Shown here one piece after another: positions 1 to 7,729 of a DNA stretch of 48,087 nt (positions within the stretch are counted from its first letter, which is position 1; each line of letters begins with the position of its first letter). The notes under the pieces are model-generated. The model did not search any database, was not told where the DNA came from, and saw nothing but the letters and a program-made list of their open reading frames with translations. The stretch is from Haloferax massiliensis (lineage in GTDB: Archaea > Halobacteriota > Halobacteria > Halobacteriales > Haloferacaceae). Both the position numbers and the translations under genes were made by a program. The DNA is taken from the NCBI RefSeq assembly GCF_001368915.1, contig NZ_CSTE01000001.1, positions 87,546-135,632 on the forward strand, written 5' to 3'.

Positions 1-396
1 CTCGCGGCGCTGTTCGGCGCGGCCGACGAGGCGGTCCGCAACAGACACCGGAGCATCACGGCCGCCGACGTCGCCGCGGGCATCGCCGCGGTCCCCCAAC
101 CCTGCGTCTCGCTCGGCCGCGTGCTCGCGCTCCCGGAGAACCGCCAGCAGGTGCTCCACGAACTCCTCGCGTTGCGCCCCGACCAACAGGAGTCGGTACA
201 GGCGGCGAGCCAGCACATCGCCAAATCGGTCGACCTCTCGGCGACGACGGTCAAGCGAATCCTCTACGAACTCGCCGAAGACGGCATCACCCGCCGAGTC
301 ACGGCGGAGCGCGTCGACCGGAAGGGGCGGCCGCCGAGCCGACTCGAACCGCAGTTCCCGACGGTCGTGTTCGAACGGCTGTTCGCCGCTCAGTAA
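1..396 (+). CDS. C-terminal part of an Orc1/Cdc6-like or related AAA ATPase (5' end outside window)
   Basis: The frame is open from the first base of the window to TAA at 394-396, giving 131 residues with no start needed inside the window. The visible part has a helical stretch (ITAADVAAGIAAV) like the end of an AAA+ lid. A winged-helix-like region follows (LSATTVKRILYELAEDGI), then a basic RKGRPPSRLEP segment. Archaeal Orc1/Cdc6 initiators end in a winged-helix domain, so that family is a reasonable guess, but the ATPase motifs that would settle it lie upstream. It could instead be another AAA/winged-helix protein or a regulator. Gene-like codon use supports it being real. Confidence 0.45.
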   Translation, partial: LAALFGAADEAVRNRHRSITAADVAAGIAAVPQPCVSLGRVLALPENRQQVLHELLALRPDQQESVQAASQHIAKSVDLSATTVKRILYELAEDGITRRVTAERVDRKGRPPSRLEPQFPTVVFERLFAAQ

Positions 397-450
397 TCCG
401 TTTCCACTTATCGACAAAGAATTTAGTACAACTGGTTGTCACAACTCGGT

Positions 451-729
451 ATGGGACTGACTAGTAACCGACGGTCCACCGCTGGCATCCTCGCTCTCTG
501 TTGTGGACTCCTTTCGACGATGATCGCTGTGGAGGTTATCGGCGGCTATCTCTCGTTAGAGGGACTGCCGGTCGTGTATGGCCTTCTGGGACTGTCAGCA
601 GTCGGAGCTCTCGTGTCGAATCGGTTCAGCCGAACCGCCTCGTGGAAGTCTCTGCCTCTGTACGGCGCATTGACGTTTGGCAGTTCGATTCTCCTGTTTC
701 TCTATCTGTTCTCTCTAACAGATGCGTGA
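451..729 (+). CDS. Small hydrophobic membrane protein, unknown function
   Basis: A 92-residue protein with about four predicted membrane segments: AGILALCCGLLSTMIAVEVIGG, LPVVYGLLGLSAVGALV, and a hydrophobic pair near the C-terminus (LPLYGALTFG, ILLFLYLFSL). An in-frame TTG lies at 436. I chose the ATG at 451 because a TATA-like AATTTAGTA (about 420-428) sits roughly 27 bp upstream, as expected for a leaderless haloarchaeal mRNA. It stands alone between the initiator-like gene and a long non-coding stretch. I do not recognise the family. It could be a stress-related or superinfection-type small membrane protein, but nothing in the sequence shows that. Confidence 0.5.
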   Translation: MGLTSNRRSTAGILALCCGLLSTMIAVEVIGGYLSLEGLPVVYGLLGLSAVGALVSNRFSRTASWKSLPLYGALTFGSSILLFLYLFSLTDA

Positions 730-1230
730 TGGTCCTTGCCCCGGCGTTGGTGCATCACTAGAGCCGTCAGTTTCAACCGATGACTGGAAATCTGTCAAAA
801 AGAGTGTGAAACAGACAGACGGTGTAGCTCTCACGGGGGCCTCGTTATTCCATCGTACCGACGCTGAACTAACCGCTCAGTGGCGCGTGCGTAGTGAACG
901 AAAAGCATTCGCGCGAACGAGCGGTCCGAAGGACCCGGTAGTGAGCGCGATTCAGCGGTCGAGCGAACCGAGACCGGCTTTTTGGCATGAGCGGGGTTTC
1001 GCCGAGCGGTCCCCGCAGCGAAGCGAGGAAACCCGAGGCGAAAAGCGGTTCTTCTGTACGTAGCGATTTGAGCTGTCCACATTGAGTGCTGAACCGATAA
1101 CCGACTCGCGCCTGTATTCAGCACGAATCCAACAACCGCCACCAGCGAAGGCATCAACAGAGCCGGAGTCGAAAACCCGCCGCCAACTCCGCCGTCGGCG
1201 TCGTGCAACGCTTACGCGCGGGGACAGAAC
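730..1230. other. Gap without a convincing gene; GAGCGAA-rich low-complexity DNA
   Basis: No frame here has convincing protein-like composition. Bases 880-1060 are rich in GAGCG, GCGAAC and GCGAAGCGAGG words around a GGCTTTTTGG tract. This type of composition is often seen between haloarchaeal genes and can give misleading open frames, such as the one at 722-1063. A degraded gene or a non-coding transcript cannot be excluded. Confidence 0.4.
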
Positions 1231-1237
1231 TATACTT
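1231..1237 (+). promoter_or_regulatory. TATA box of the leader-ORF/fbp unit
   Basis: TATACTT lies 28 bp before the ATG at 1259. That is the usual distance for a leaderless haloarchaeal transcript beginning at or just before that ATG. Confidence 0.5.
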
Positions 1238-1258
1238 CGCCCACGGGACCAGTAGGTA

Positions 1259-1357
1259 ATGACGACCACCCCGACGCCCGTCCGTGCATCGCCCGTCGGC
1301 GCTCCGTCGAACCGCTTCGGCGCGCCCGCGCCTCCGCGGGGTGTATCGACCGCATGA
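1259..1357 (+). CDS. Putative 32-aa leader peptide overlapping fbp
   Basis: An ATG at 1259 opens a 32-codon frame (MTTTPTPVRASPVGAP...) that ends in TGA at 1355-1357. The stop overlaps the fbp start as ATGA. The ATG lies 28 bp after a TATACTT box, so on a leaderless mRNA it would be the first start codon ribosomes meet, and fbp would be reached by translational coupling. The peptide is Pro/Ala/Thr-rich with no recognised domain. The fbp frame itself has no start codon upstream of 1354 in this stretch. Alternatively this is simply a 95-nt 5' UTR; the exact TATA spacing and the ATGA junction favour translation. Confidence 0.4.
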   Translation: MTTTPTPVRASPVGAPSNRFGAPAPPRGVSTA

Positions 1358-2223
1358 CAGACGCATCGAGTCGGGAGGACGACGTGGTCGACGCCGTCGT
1401 CGAGACACTCTGTGCGGCCGCGCCGTCGATTCGGGCGGGACTGCCCGGCCGGCGCGTCTACGAGGATGGGACGAACCCGAGCGGCGAGCGCCAGATGGAG
1501 GCCGACACGTACGCCGACGAACTGCTGTTGAAGCGGCTTCGCCCCCTCGAAGGCGTCGGCGAGTACGCCAGCGAGGAGCGCCCCGACGTCATCGACGTCG
1601 GCGAGGGCGTCTCGGTCGCGCTCGACCCGCTCGACGGGTCGACGAACCTGAAGCCGAACAACGTGATGGGGACGCTCTACAGCGTCTACGACGAACCGCT
1701 CCCCACGGGCGGCGAGAACCTGCTCGCCGCGGGCTACATCCTCTACGGCCCGGTGACGACGCTCGTGGCCGCCCGCGACGGCGTCGTCAGCGAGTACATC
1801 CTCGAATCGGGCGTCAAGCGCCCGCTCCGCGAGGAACTGACGCTGCCCGACGACCCGGCCATCTTCAGCTTCGGCGGCCGCGTCAACCGCTGGTTCGACG
1901 AGTTCGAGGCGTTCGCCAGCGAGACCGAGCGGACCGAGGGGATGAAGCTCCGCTACGGCGGGTCGATGATCGGCGACGTGAACCAGATTCTCCACTACGG
2001 CGGCGTCTTCGCGTACCCCGCCCAGACCGACGCACCGAGCGGGAAACTCCGCCAGCAGTTCGAGGGCTTCCCCATCGGCTACATCATTGAGTGCGCGGGC
2101 GGGCGGTCGTCCGACGGCGAGGTGTCGCTTCTCTCGGGGACGCCCGACGGTATCCACGACCGCGTCCCGGTCTACATCGGCAACGACTCGCTCGTCGAGT
2201 CGCTGGAAGCGCGACTGGACTGA
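1354..2223 (+). CDS. fbp: Fructose-1,6-bisphosphatase, class I
   Basis: This 289-residue cytoplasmic enzyme hydrolyses fructose 1,6-bisphosphate to fructose 6-phosphate, the committing step of gluconeogenesis. The metal and phosphate signature DPLDGSTN is at residues 91-98, preceded by the acidic EYASEE at 70-75. The substrate-binding block LRYGGSMIGDV...YGGVFAYP is at about 199-222, followed by KLR at 231-233 and the family ECAGGR segment near 246-251. Length is a little short of the bacterial average of about 330, as in other haloarchaeal copies. The ATG overlaps the stop of a short upstream ORF. It would draw on triose phosphates from the aldolase and acid-sugar modules further along. Family assignment is firm; the physiological role is inferred. 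Confidence 0.93.
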   Translation: MTDASSREDDVVDAVVETLCAAAPSIRAGLPGRRVYEDGTNPSGERQMEADTYADELLLKRLRPLEGVGEYASEERPDVIDVGEGVSVALDPLDGSTNLKPNNVMGTLYSVYDEPLPTGGENLLAAGYILYGPVTTLVAARDGVVSEYILESGVKRPLREELTLPDDPAIFSFGGRVNRWFDEFEAFASETERTEGMKLRYGGSMIGDVNQILHYGGVFAYPAQTDAPSGKLRQQFEGFPIGYIIECAGGRSSDGEVSLLSGTPDGIHDRVPVYIGNDSLVESLEARLD

Positions 2224-2230
2224 CGGTCCG

Positions 2231-2318
2231 ACCCACGCGGTGACGGAGCGGCGGTCCGATACGAGCGTGCCTCACCGACACCCACCGAACCGAGCAACGC
2301 GCTCGCTACCGCGTGGGT
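2231..2318. repeat. Long-range inverted repeat just 3' of fbp
   Basis: ACCCACGCGGT at 2231-2241 is exactly complementary to ACCGCGTGGGT at 2308-2318. The 66-nt loop contains a smaller GAGC/GCTC hairpin. It begins 8 bases after the fbp stop, so it may fold in the 3' UTR or mark the transcript end. There is no T-run directly after it. Confidence 0.3.
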
Positions 2319-3085
2319 GACACCCCCGTTCCGACCGCGGATAATTTATCATTTTCGCTAATATTCAATTTAAAATTCCGTTTAGCAGTCTCAGTCTCTA
2401 GATCACAACGCCTGCAACTTGACTCGTCAGTCAACTGTCGATGCGATTCGAGGCACACAGTATTGTTTTATTTATTAACTTATGTCGCAGCTCAGGTGAC
2501 TTCCACTCGCAGGAGGAGGGACTTGGTCAAAACAGCTCCCACGCGTGCGAAACCGAGTCTTCACGAGGTTCTGTTCAACGTGATCGAATCGAGTTGACCG
2601 GGGAATTCGGGAAAGGGTCCGACACCCACGGTCAACCACGAGGGAATCGTGCGAGAGATCGTGTCTCTGGTGGGAGCGGGACAGCGTACTCAGAGCGGTC
2701 CCACGGTGTCCGACTGATTTGGGGTCAAGAACCGACCGGCACATTATTGTAGTATTAGAACACAATTGCCACATCAAATCCGAGCATAGTTGGTGAGTCG
2801 ATCGCTGACCTCGCTGTCATCTCAGGTGAGTCGTCCGCGGTCATCGGACTGACCGTTTAATATACTATAGTTGTCATACTGGGTTTCTATCTATTTTGTT
2901 TACACGGTTAACCGCTTCCGTGGGGCCGAACGGAGACCACCTGGCTGGTGTCTCTAGGGAGCGGTTGGGTGCTTTGCCGGCTCGACTTACTCAGCGGCGG
3001 CCGGGTGTCGCGCAGGCAGCGCGCTTCTCGTGAGACCGGCCGGCCGCTCCCTCGCCGAGTGCTCAGCGCCGTCGTCAGTACCGTG
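2319..3085. other. Gene-poor, partly AT-rich gap
   Basis: The stretch 2340-2480 is AT-rich (TAATTTATC, TTTTATTTATTAACTT), as is 2860-2910 (GTTTAATATACTATAG, a good TATA-like string). No downstream ORF on either strand has recognisable protein composition. The longest frames (2313-2597 plus, 2475-2777 minus) have no family resemblance and odd composition. The region may hold orphan promoters, a non-coding RNA or the remains of a lost gene. Confidence 0.35.
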
Positions 3086-3319
3086 TCACTCCTCTACCGA
3101 GCGCTTCGTACAGAGCCAAAAGCCGCCGCCAAACCCGACCACCGTGACCGCAACGAGGCCAACGTCGACGAGCGCAATCGCGTACGCGGCGGTTCCCGGT
3201 TCGAGATACAACAGCGAGAACCCGAGCAGGAGCCCCATCACGATGCCGATTGCGACGAACAGCGGGAACCGGTCGCGCTGGTCGCAGATAACGTCGACAA
3301 CCGTCTCTATCTGTGCCAT
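3086..3319 (-). CDS. Small two-TM membrane protein, unknown
   Basis: A 77-residue protein beginning MAQIETVVDVICDQRDRFP. Two membrane helices follow: LFVAIGIVMGLLLGFSLLYL (about 20-39) and ALVDVGLVAVTVVGFGGGFWL (about 49-69), then a short charged tail TKRSVEE. The internal ATG at 3319 was chosen because codons above it are Arg- and Pro-rich and unlike a protein N-terminus. It lies 132 bp downstream of the last ABC gene of the neighbouring operon on the same strand, so it may be co-transcribed, but it is not similar to the 69-aa protein that ends the other Opp-type operon. Function unknown. Confidence 0.55.
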   Translation of the reverse strand: MAQIETVVDVICDQRDRFPLFVAIGIVMGLLLGFSLLYLEPGTAAYAIALVDVGLVAVTVVGFGGGFWLCTKRSVEE

Positions 3320-3451
3320 ACGGTACCGTTTTTCGCACTGATTATCAAGTTCCCGATTCGACCGATACCGGTCAGGCTTCGGTCGAGATGGAACGGCGGG
3401 TTCGAACCGGTGACAAGCGAGTGACGCGGCGGCGACGACCAACCACTCACA

Positions 3452-4555
3452 TCAGTCGCCCTCCTCCGTCAGCGGGTCGCTATCCCAATAGGAGTGGTTC
3501 GGGTCGTCTCTGAAGCAGGCGACGCGGTGGCCAGCGGCCTCGCCGGACTGTTGGAGTCGTGGCACCTCTCGGCACGCCTCACGGGCTTCGGGACAGCGCG
3601 TGTGGAAACGGCACCCGCTCGGTGGGTTGACCGGGTCTGGGATGTCTATCCTCCGCATCGGCGGCTCACCGGCCTCGCCCGACTGTCGGGACAGGTTCGG
3701 CGTCGCCCAGCGGAGGACGTTCGTGTACGGGTGACTGGGGTCGCCGATGAGTTGGTCTGCTGGACCGACTTCGACCAGATTTCCGAGATACATCACACCG
3801 ATTCGACCGTCTCCGTGTTCCGCGAAGTACCGCGCGTTCGAGAGGTCGTGCGAGACGAACACGAACGAGGTGTCGAACTCCGACTGCAAATCGAGCATCA
3901 GGTCCATCATTTCGACCCGTAAGGAGACGTCGAGTGCGCTTATCGCCTCGTCAGCGAGGATTACGTCGGGATTCATCAAGAGGGCGCGACAGAGCGCCAC
4001 GCGCTGTTTCTCCCCGCCGCTGAGCTGGTGTGGGTACCGGTCCGCGAAGTCCGATGGGGGGTTCATACCGACGCGTTCGAGAAGCGCGTGAATCCGCTCG
4101 CGGCGTTCGCTGGTCCCGGCCTCCGGGTGAGTGAGCTTGATCGGCTCCGCGAGGATGTTCAGAATCCGCCGGTTTGGGTTGAGCGAGCTCCCAGGGTCCT
4201 GATGGATGATCTGGAGCGACGACCGAATCTCGTCGAACGGAATCTCTCCGTCGCCGTCTTTGGCGGCCCAGATGTCCTGTCCTTTGTACGTCACCGTCCC
4301 GCCCGTCGGTCGCTGGAGTCCGATGGTCGTCTTCCCGAGTGTGGTCTTTCCACATCCGCTTTCCCCGACGAGTGCGAGGACGTCGTTCTCCTCGATGTCG
4401 AGCGAGACGCCGTCGACCGCTTTGACCACGTCTGGCTCCTCGAAGAGGTCGAACAGCCCTTGGTCTTTTTCGAAGTTGACTTCGACGTTTTCGAGTGAGA
4501 TGAGTGGCTCGTCGCGTTGGTCGAACTCAGCCGACGGTTCGTCGGCGCGGCTCAC
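3452..4555 (-). CDS. ABC transporter ATP-binding protein, Opp/Dpp family (OppF/DppF-like)
   Basis: A 367-residue ATPase energising the importer encoded upstream in the same operon. Walker A GESGCGKT is at about 64-71, the Q-loop HQD near 119, the signature LSGGEKQ at 178-184, Walker B VILADE at 198-203, and the switch His is in FVSHDL. The C-terminal oligopeptide-transporter region has the Cys-rich CRFHTRCPEAREACREV segment that binds an Fe-S cluster in several relatives. I place the start at GTG 4555, which overlaps the stop of the preceding gene as GTGA; the longer ATG frame would run back through that gene. Walker B has ADEAIS rather than the common ADEPVS, so the Pro after the catalytic Glu is replaced by Ala, an odd detail. 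Confidence 0.9.
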   Translation of the reverse strand: MSRADEPSAEFDQRDEPLISLENVEVNFEKDQGLFDLFEEPDVVKAVDGVSLDIEENDVLALVGESGCGKTTLGKTTIGLQRPTGGTVTYKGQDIWAAKDGDGEIPFDEIRSSLQIIHQDPGSSLNPNRRILNILAEPIKLTHPEAGTSERRERIHALLERVGMNPPSDFADRYPHQLSGGEKQRVALCRALLMNPDVILADEAISALDVSLRVEMMDLMLDLQSEFDTSFVFVSHDLSNARYFAEHGDGRIGVMYLGNLVEVGPADQLIGDPSHPYTNVLRWATPNLSRQSGEAGEPPMRRIDIPDPVNPPSGCRFHTRCPEAREACREVPRLQQSGEAAGHRVACFRDDPNHSYWDSDPLTEEGD

Positions 4556-5640
4556 GACCCACCACCTCCCGAGACCGGAACGAACTCCTCGGAACGGTCG
4601 AAGTGCAGCGCAATCTCGTCTCGCGCGTCTTCCGCGTGGTGACAAGCCACGGCGTGGCCGGCTTCGAGTTGCGTGGACGCCGGGTCTTCAGCTCGGCACT
4701 CATCGGTCGCAAGCGGACATCGCGGTGCGAACGAACACCCCTGCGGAACGTTGACGGGTGCTGGACTCTGGCCTTCGATCGGTCGCATCTCTTCGAGCGG
4801 TGCTTCGATGTCCGGCGTCGCATTGAGCAACGCTCGCGTGTATGGGTGCCCACTGTTCCCGATGAGTTGCTCACGGTCGCCGACCTCGATGAGTTGGAAG
4901 GCGTACATGACGGCCATCCGGTCGGCGAGCTCGGCGACCAGTGGCAGGTCGTGGGTGATGAACACCATCGTCAGATCGTACTTCTCCTGTAGGTCTTCGA
5001 GGAGCGTCAGAATCGAACGCTGCATCAGGAGGTCGAGTGCGGCGGTCGGTTCGTCCATCACCAGCACCTCGGGTTCGAGAACGAGCGACAGGGCGATGAG
5101 TGCCCGCTGCTGCATCCCGCCGGAGAGCTCGTGCGGGTACGACGTCAGCACGCGCTCCGGGTCGAGGTACAGGTCAGAGAGGAGTTCACGGGCGAACTCC
5201 ATTCCCGACGTGACGTCGGCGTCGTGGGCCTTCAGCGTCTCTCTGAAGTGCCCGCCGATCTTCATCGTCGGGTTGAACGAACTCATCGCGCCCTGGAAGA
5301 CCATCGACACCTCCTCCCACCGGAACTCTCGACGTTCGTCGTCGGAGAGTTCGAGCACGTCGACCGTGGTCCCATCGTCGCGGTGGTAGAGTATCTCACC
5401 GGACAGTCGTCCGGGGTCGGGAATGGCGTCCAGCATCGAGTCGGCGAACATCGACTTGCCGCTTCCGCTCTCGCCCACGATGCCGAGAATCTCGCCACGT
5501 TCGATAGACATGCTCACGTGGTCCAACACGAACGTCTCGCCGCCGTCGTACGTGACGGCCGCGTCGTTAATCTCGATGATTGGGTCGTCTGTCGTCATAG
5601 CTGTCGTAGGGGTTGTCGTTCCGCGCCGTTTGGCAGTCAT
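4552..5640 (-). CDS. ABC transporter ATP-binding protein, Opp/Dpp family (OppD/DppD-like)
   Basis: A 362-residue ATPase partner of the next gene. Walker A GESGSGKS is at about 56-63, the signature LSGGMQQ at 172-178, Walker B VLVMDE at 192-197, and FITHDL carries the switch His. The C-terminal CSFAPRCPLATDEC motif is typical of the OppD/F group. The Q-loop reads FQGAMSSFNP instead of the usual FQDPM(T/S)SLNP. Its ATG directly abuts the TAG of the permease gene (TAG then ATG), and its TGA overlaps the GTG of the following ATPase, so translation is tightly coupled. A second in-frame Met at residue 15 is a possible alternative start. The tail ends in Gly-rich SGGGGS. Confidence 0.9.
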   Translation of the reverse strand: MTAKRRGTTTPTTAMTTDDPIIEINDAAVTYDGGETFVLDHVSMSIERGEILGIVGESGSGKSMFADSMLDAIPDPGRLSGEILYHRDDGTTVDVLELSDDERREFRWEEVSMVFQGAMSSFNPTMKIGGHFRETLKAHDADVTSGMEFARELLSDLYLDPERVLTSYPHELSGGMQQRALIALSLVLEPEVLVMDEPTAALDLLMQRSILTLLEDLQEKYDLTMVFITHDLPLVAELADRMAVMYAFQLIEVGDREQLIGNSGHPYTRALLNATPDIEAPLEEMRPIEGQSPAPVNVPQGCSFAPRCPLATDECRAEDPASTQLEAGHAVACHHAEDARDEIALHFDRSEEFVPVSGGGGS

Positions 5641-6717
5641 CTACAGTACCTCCGTCATCCCGGTGTCTTTCTCGTCGGTCGAAGCGGTCGACGCTGACTC
5701 CCCCGTCAGACGAGTCCGAACGCGCGGGTTGAACACGCGGTCCATCCCCTGTCCGAGGAGGATGAGTCCGACCGAGAGGCCGATAATCGCGGCCATCGGA
5801 ACGAGAAGCCAGTGTGCGGCGCCCCAAGAGAACAGGGCACCACCATTGTACGCGAAGTTCAGGGTGACGCCCCAGTTCTGGTCGGAGTACGGCAACACGC
5901 CGAGGAAGAACAGCCCGATCGACGCGAACACGACGTACCGCGCGGCGAACACGAAGTTGACCGTCACGTACGGCATGATGTTCGGAATCACGTCCTTCAG
6001 GATGATTCGCGGCGTGCTCACGCCCATCGTCCGCGAGGCTTCGACGTAGTTGTTCTCCCGAATCGTCAGCACCTGCGAGTGGATCGACCGGCCGAGGCCA
6101 GCCCAGTAGTTGATGTTGATGACGATGCCGAGCAGGATCGGGTTCTTTGGATTGAACGTAATCGCGAGAATCATCACCAGCGGGAGTCCGGGGATGGCCA
6201 TGACGAAGTCCGACACCGACATCAACGCGCGTCCGACCGAACCGCCCTTGTACCCAGCGACGGTCCCGACGAGGACGGCGATACCGGTCGCCCAGAGTCC
6301 ACCCGAGGTGACCATCAACAAGATGTCCGGGGTCGAGTGGATGATGAGTGCGGCGAGGTCAGTCCCCGACGCAGTCGTCCCGAGCGGGTACTGCATGCTC
6401 TCGAACAGCGTCAGATACCGAGGGGCCTGACTCGTCGAGGGCTCTCGCCAGAGACCGAAGACGGCCACGAGCGCCAACGCCACGTAGAAACCGATGACGA
6501 GCAGTCCGAGTCGGGTTCTGCTGTCCGACCACGCGACGAGCATCGGTTCCAAGACGGTTTCCTCGTAGAACTCTCGAAGTCGCTCCTCACGAGTCACCGT
6601 CATCGACGACGAGGCCGACCCTCGCCAGTCGACGCCGGCACCGTCCGTAACCGCTGCGCTAGACACCGATTCGCTGGATTCGGATTCGCTGGATTCCGCT
6701 CTCTCAGTACGCTTCAT
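5641..6717 (-). CDS. ABC transporter permease, DppC-like
   Basis: A 358-residue inner-membrane permease subunit. Helices begin at RLGLLVIGFYVALALVAVFG, and four or five more follow through SWGAAHWLLVPMAAIIGLSVGL. The EAA coupling loop is EASRTMGVSTPRIILKDVIPNI, with DPG-type C-terminal sequence GQGMDRVFNPRVR. About 58 residues precede the first helix and are Ser/Glu-rich (SSESESSESVSS), encoded by GAATCC hexamers like those in the repeat at 9655-9738. An ATG at residue 39 (MTVTREERL) would give a more conventional N-terminus. It overlaps the upstream permease gene by 14 bp. Probably pairs with that DppB-like subunit to import an oligosaccharide or peptide. Confidence 0.88.
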   Translation of the reverse strand: MKRTERAESSESESSESVSSAAVTDGAGVDWRGSASSSMTVTREERLREFYEETVLEPMLVAWSDSRTRLGLLVIGFYVALALVAVFGLWREPSTSQAPRYLTLFESMQYPLGTTASGTDLAALIIHSTPDILLMVTSGGLWATGIAVLVGTVAGYKGGSVGRALMSVSDFVMAIPGLPLVMILAITFNPKNPILLGIVININYWAGLGRSIHSQVLTIRENNYVEASRTMGVSTPRIILKDVIPNIMPYVTVNFVFAARYVVFASIGLFFLGVLPYSDQNWGVTLNFAYNGGALFSWGAAHWLLVPMAAIIGLSVGLILLGQGMDRVFNPRVRTRLTGESASTASTDEKDTGMTEVL

Positions 6718-7708
6718 CAGAACCTCCGGAACTGATTCGCGGGTCGATCTTGCTGTAGGTCAGGTCGGCGATGTAGACGCCGACGACGAGCGCGACGGTG
6801 ATGACGAGGAACGTCGCCATCATGAGCGGGTAGTCGTTCGCCTTCAGCGCGGCGAACATGTAGTAGCCGAGTCCGGTGTACGAGAATATCTGCTCCAGAA
6901 TGACGGTCCCCGACAGGCGGAATCCGAGGAGCAGCAGGAACCCGGTGTACATCGGAAGGATGGCGTTCCTCGCGACGTACCGAGTTGCGATACGACGGTC
7001 GGCGAGTCCCCGGAGCCTCGCGACACGGACGTAGTCGTTACCGAGCACCTGGATACTGTTCCCCCGCATGGCCAACGCCTGCCCGCCGATTCCGCCCAGC
7101 GCGTACGAGAAGATGGGCAAGAGACTGTGTTCGAGTGCGCTGAGCAAGAACGGGACGCTCAGTTCCTTCTCGACGTTGGTCCCGACTGTTCCCGCCGTCG
7201 GCAACCATCCCCACTGGTACGCGAAGACGTACAGCGAGATGACGGCGACGACGTAGAAGGGGACGGACATGAGGCCGATCGAAAGGCCACTGAACCCCTT
7301 GTCGAACCGTGAACCCTCCCAGTAGGCCTGTAACGACCCGAGGAAGATACCGACGGTGAACATGAGAATCGTGGACACCAGGACGACGAACACCGTCCAC
7401 GGCACCGCTTCGGCGATGACCTGTGCCACCGGTTCGCCCAGCGAAATCGACTCGCCGAAGTTCCCCTGTGCGACGGAGCCCATGTAGTCCAGGTACTGCC
7501 GCCAAAGCGGCGCGTTGGGGTTGATGTTCTGGAGATTCGAAATCCGAGCGTCGACCTCCGATGCCGGAACGCCCTGCCGAAGCAGTTGCGCGCGCAACTG
7601 CGTGAAGGGGCCGCCTGGAAGGAGCCGAATCAGTCCGAACGTGAGCGTCGCGACCGCGAAGATGGTCGCGAACACCCTGGCCGTCCGACGGACGTAGTAG
7701 TTACTCAT
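6704..7708 (-). CDS. ABC transporter permease, DppB-like
   Basis: A 334-residue permease. A helix opens the protein (RVFATIFAVATLTFGLIRLLPGGPF). The usual large external loop with WRQYLDYMGSVAQGNFGES comes next, then five helices. The EAA loop is YVRVARLRGLADRRIATRYVARNAILP, and the sequence ends at KIDPRIS, the family-typical DPR terminus. It starts 21 bp after the binding-protein stop and overlaps the DppC-like gene, so the five genes form one operon read from about 9560. An Opp/Dpp-type porter beside a beta-glucosidase recalls archaeal cello-oligosaccharide importers of this family, which is the basis for the proposed substrate. Confidence 0.88.
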   Translation of the reverse strand: MSNYYVRRTARVFATIFAVATLTFGLIRLLPGGPFTQLRAQLLRQGVPASEVDARISNLQNINPNAPLWRQYLDYMGSVAQGNFGESISLGEPVAQVIAEAVPWTVFVVLVSTILMFTVGIFLGSLQAYWEGSRFDKGFSGLSIGLMSVPFYVVAVISLYVFAYQWGWLPTAGTVGTNVEKELSVPFLLSALEHSLLPIFSYALGGIGGQALAMRGNSIQVLGNDYVRVARLRGLADRRIATRYVARNAILPMYTGFLLLLGFRLSGTVILEQIFSYTGLGYYMFAALKANDYPLMMATFLVITVALVVGVYIADLTYSKIDPRISSGGSDEAY

Positions 7709-7729
7709 GGTTGCGTTGCTCCACTCCGA

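Noticed and set aside
398..407. GTTTCCACT as an origin recognition box after the initiator-like gene
   Set aside because: It is a single short match without the G-rich flank or further copies expected of a haloarchaeal origin.
722..1063. 113-codon frame in the gap before fbp
   Set aside because: The C-terminal half is read from GAGCGAA-type low-complexity DNA and has no protein-like pattern; there is no suitable promoter before the ATG.
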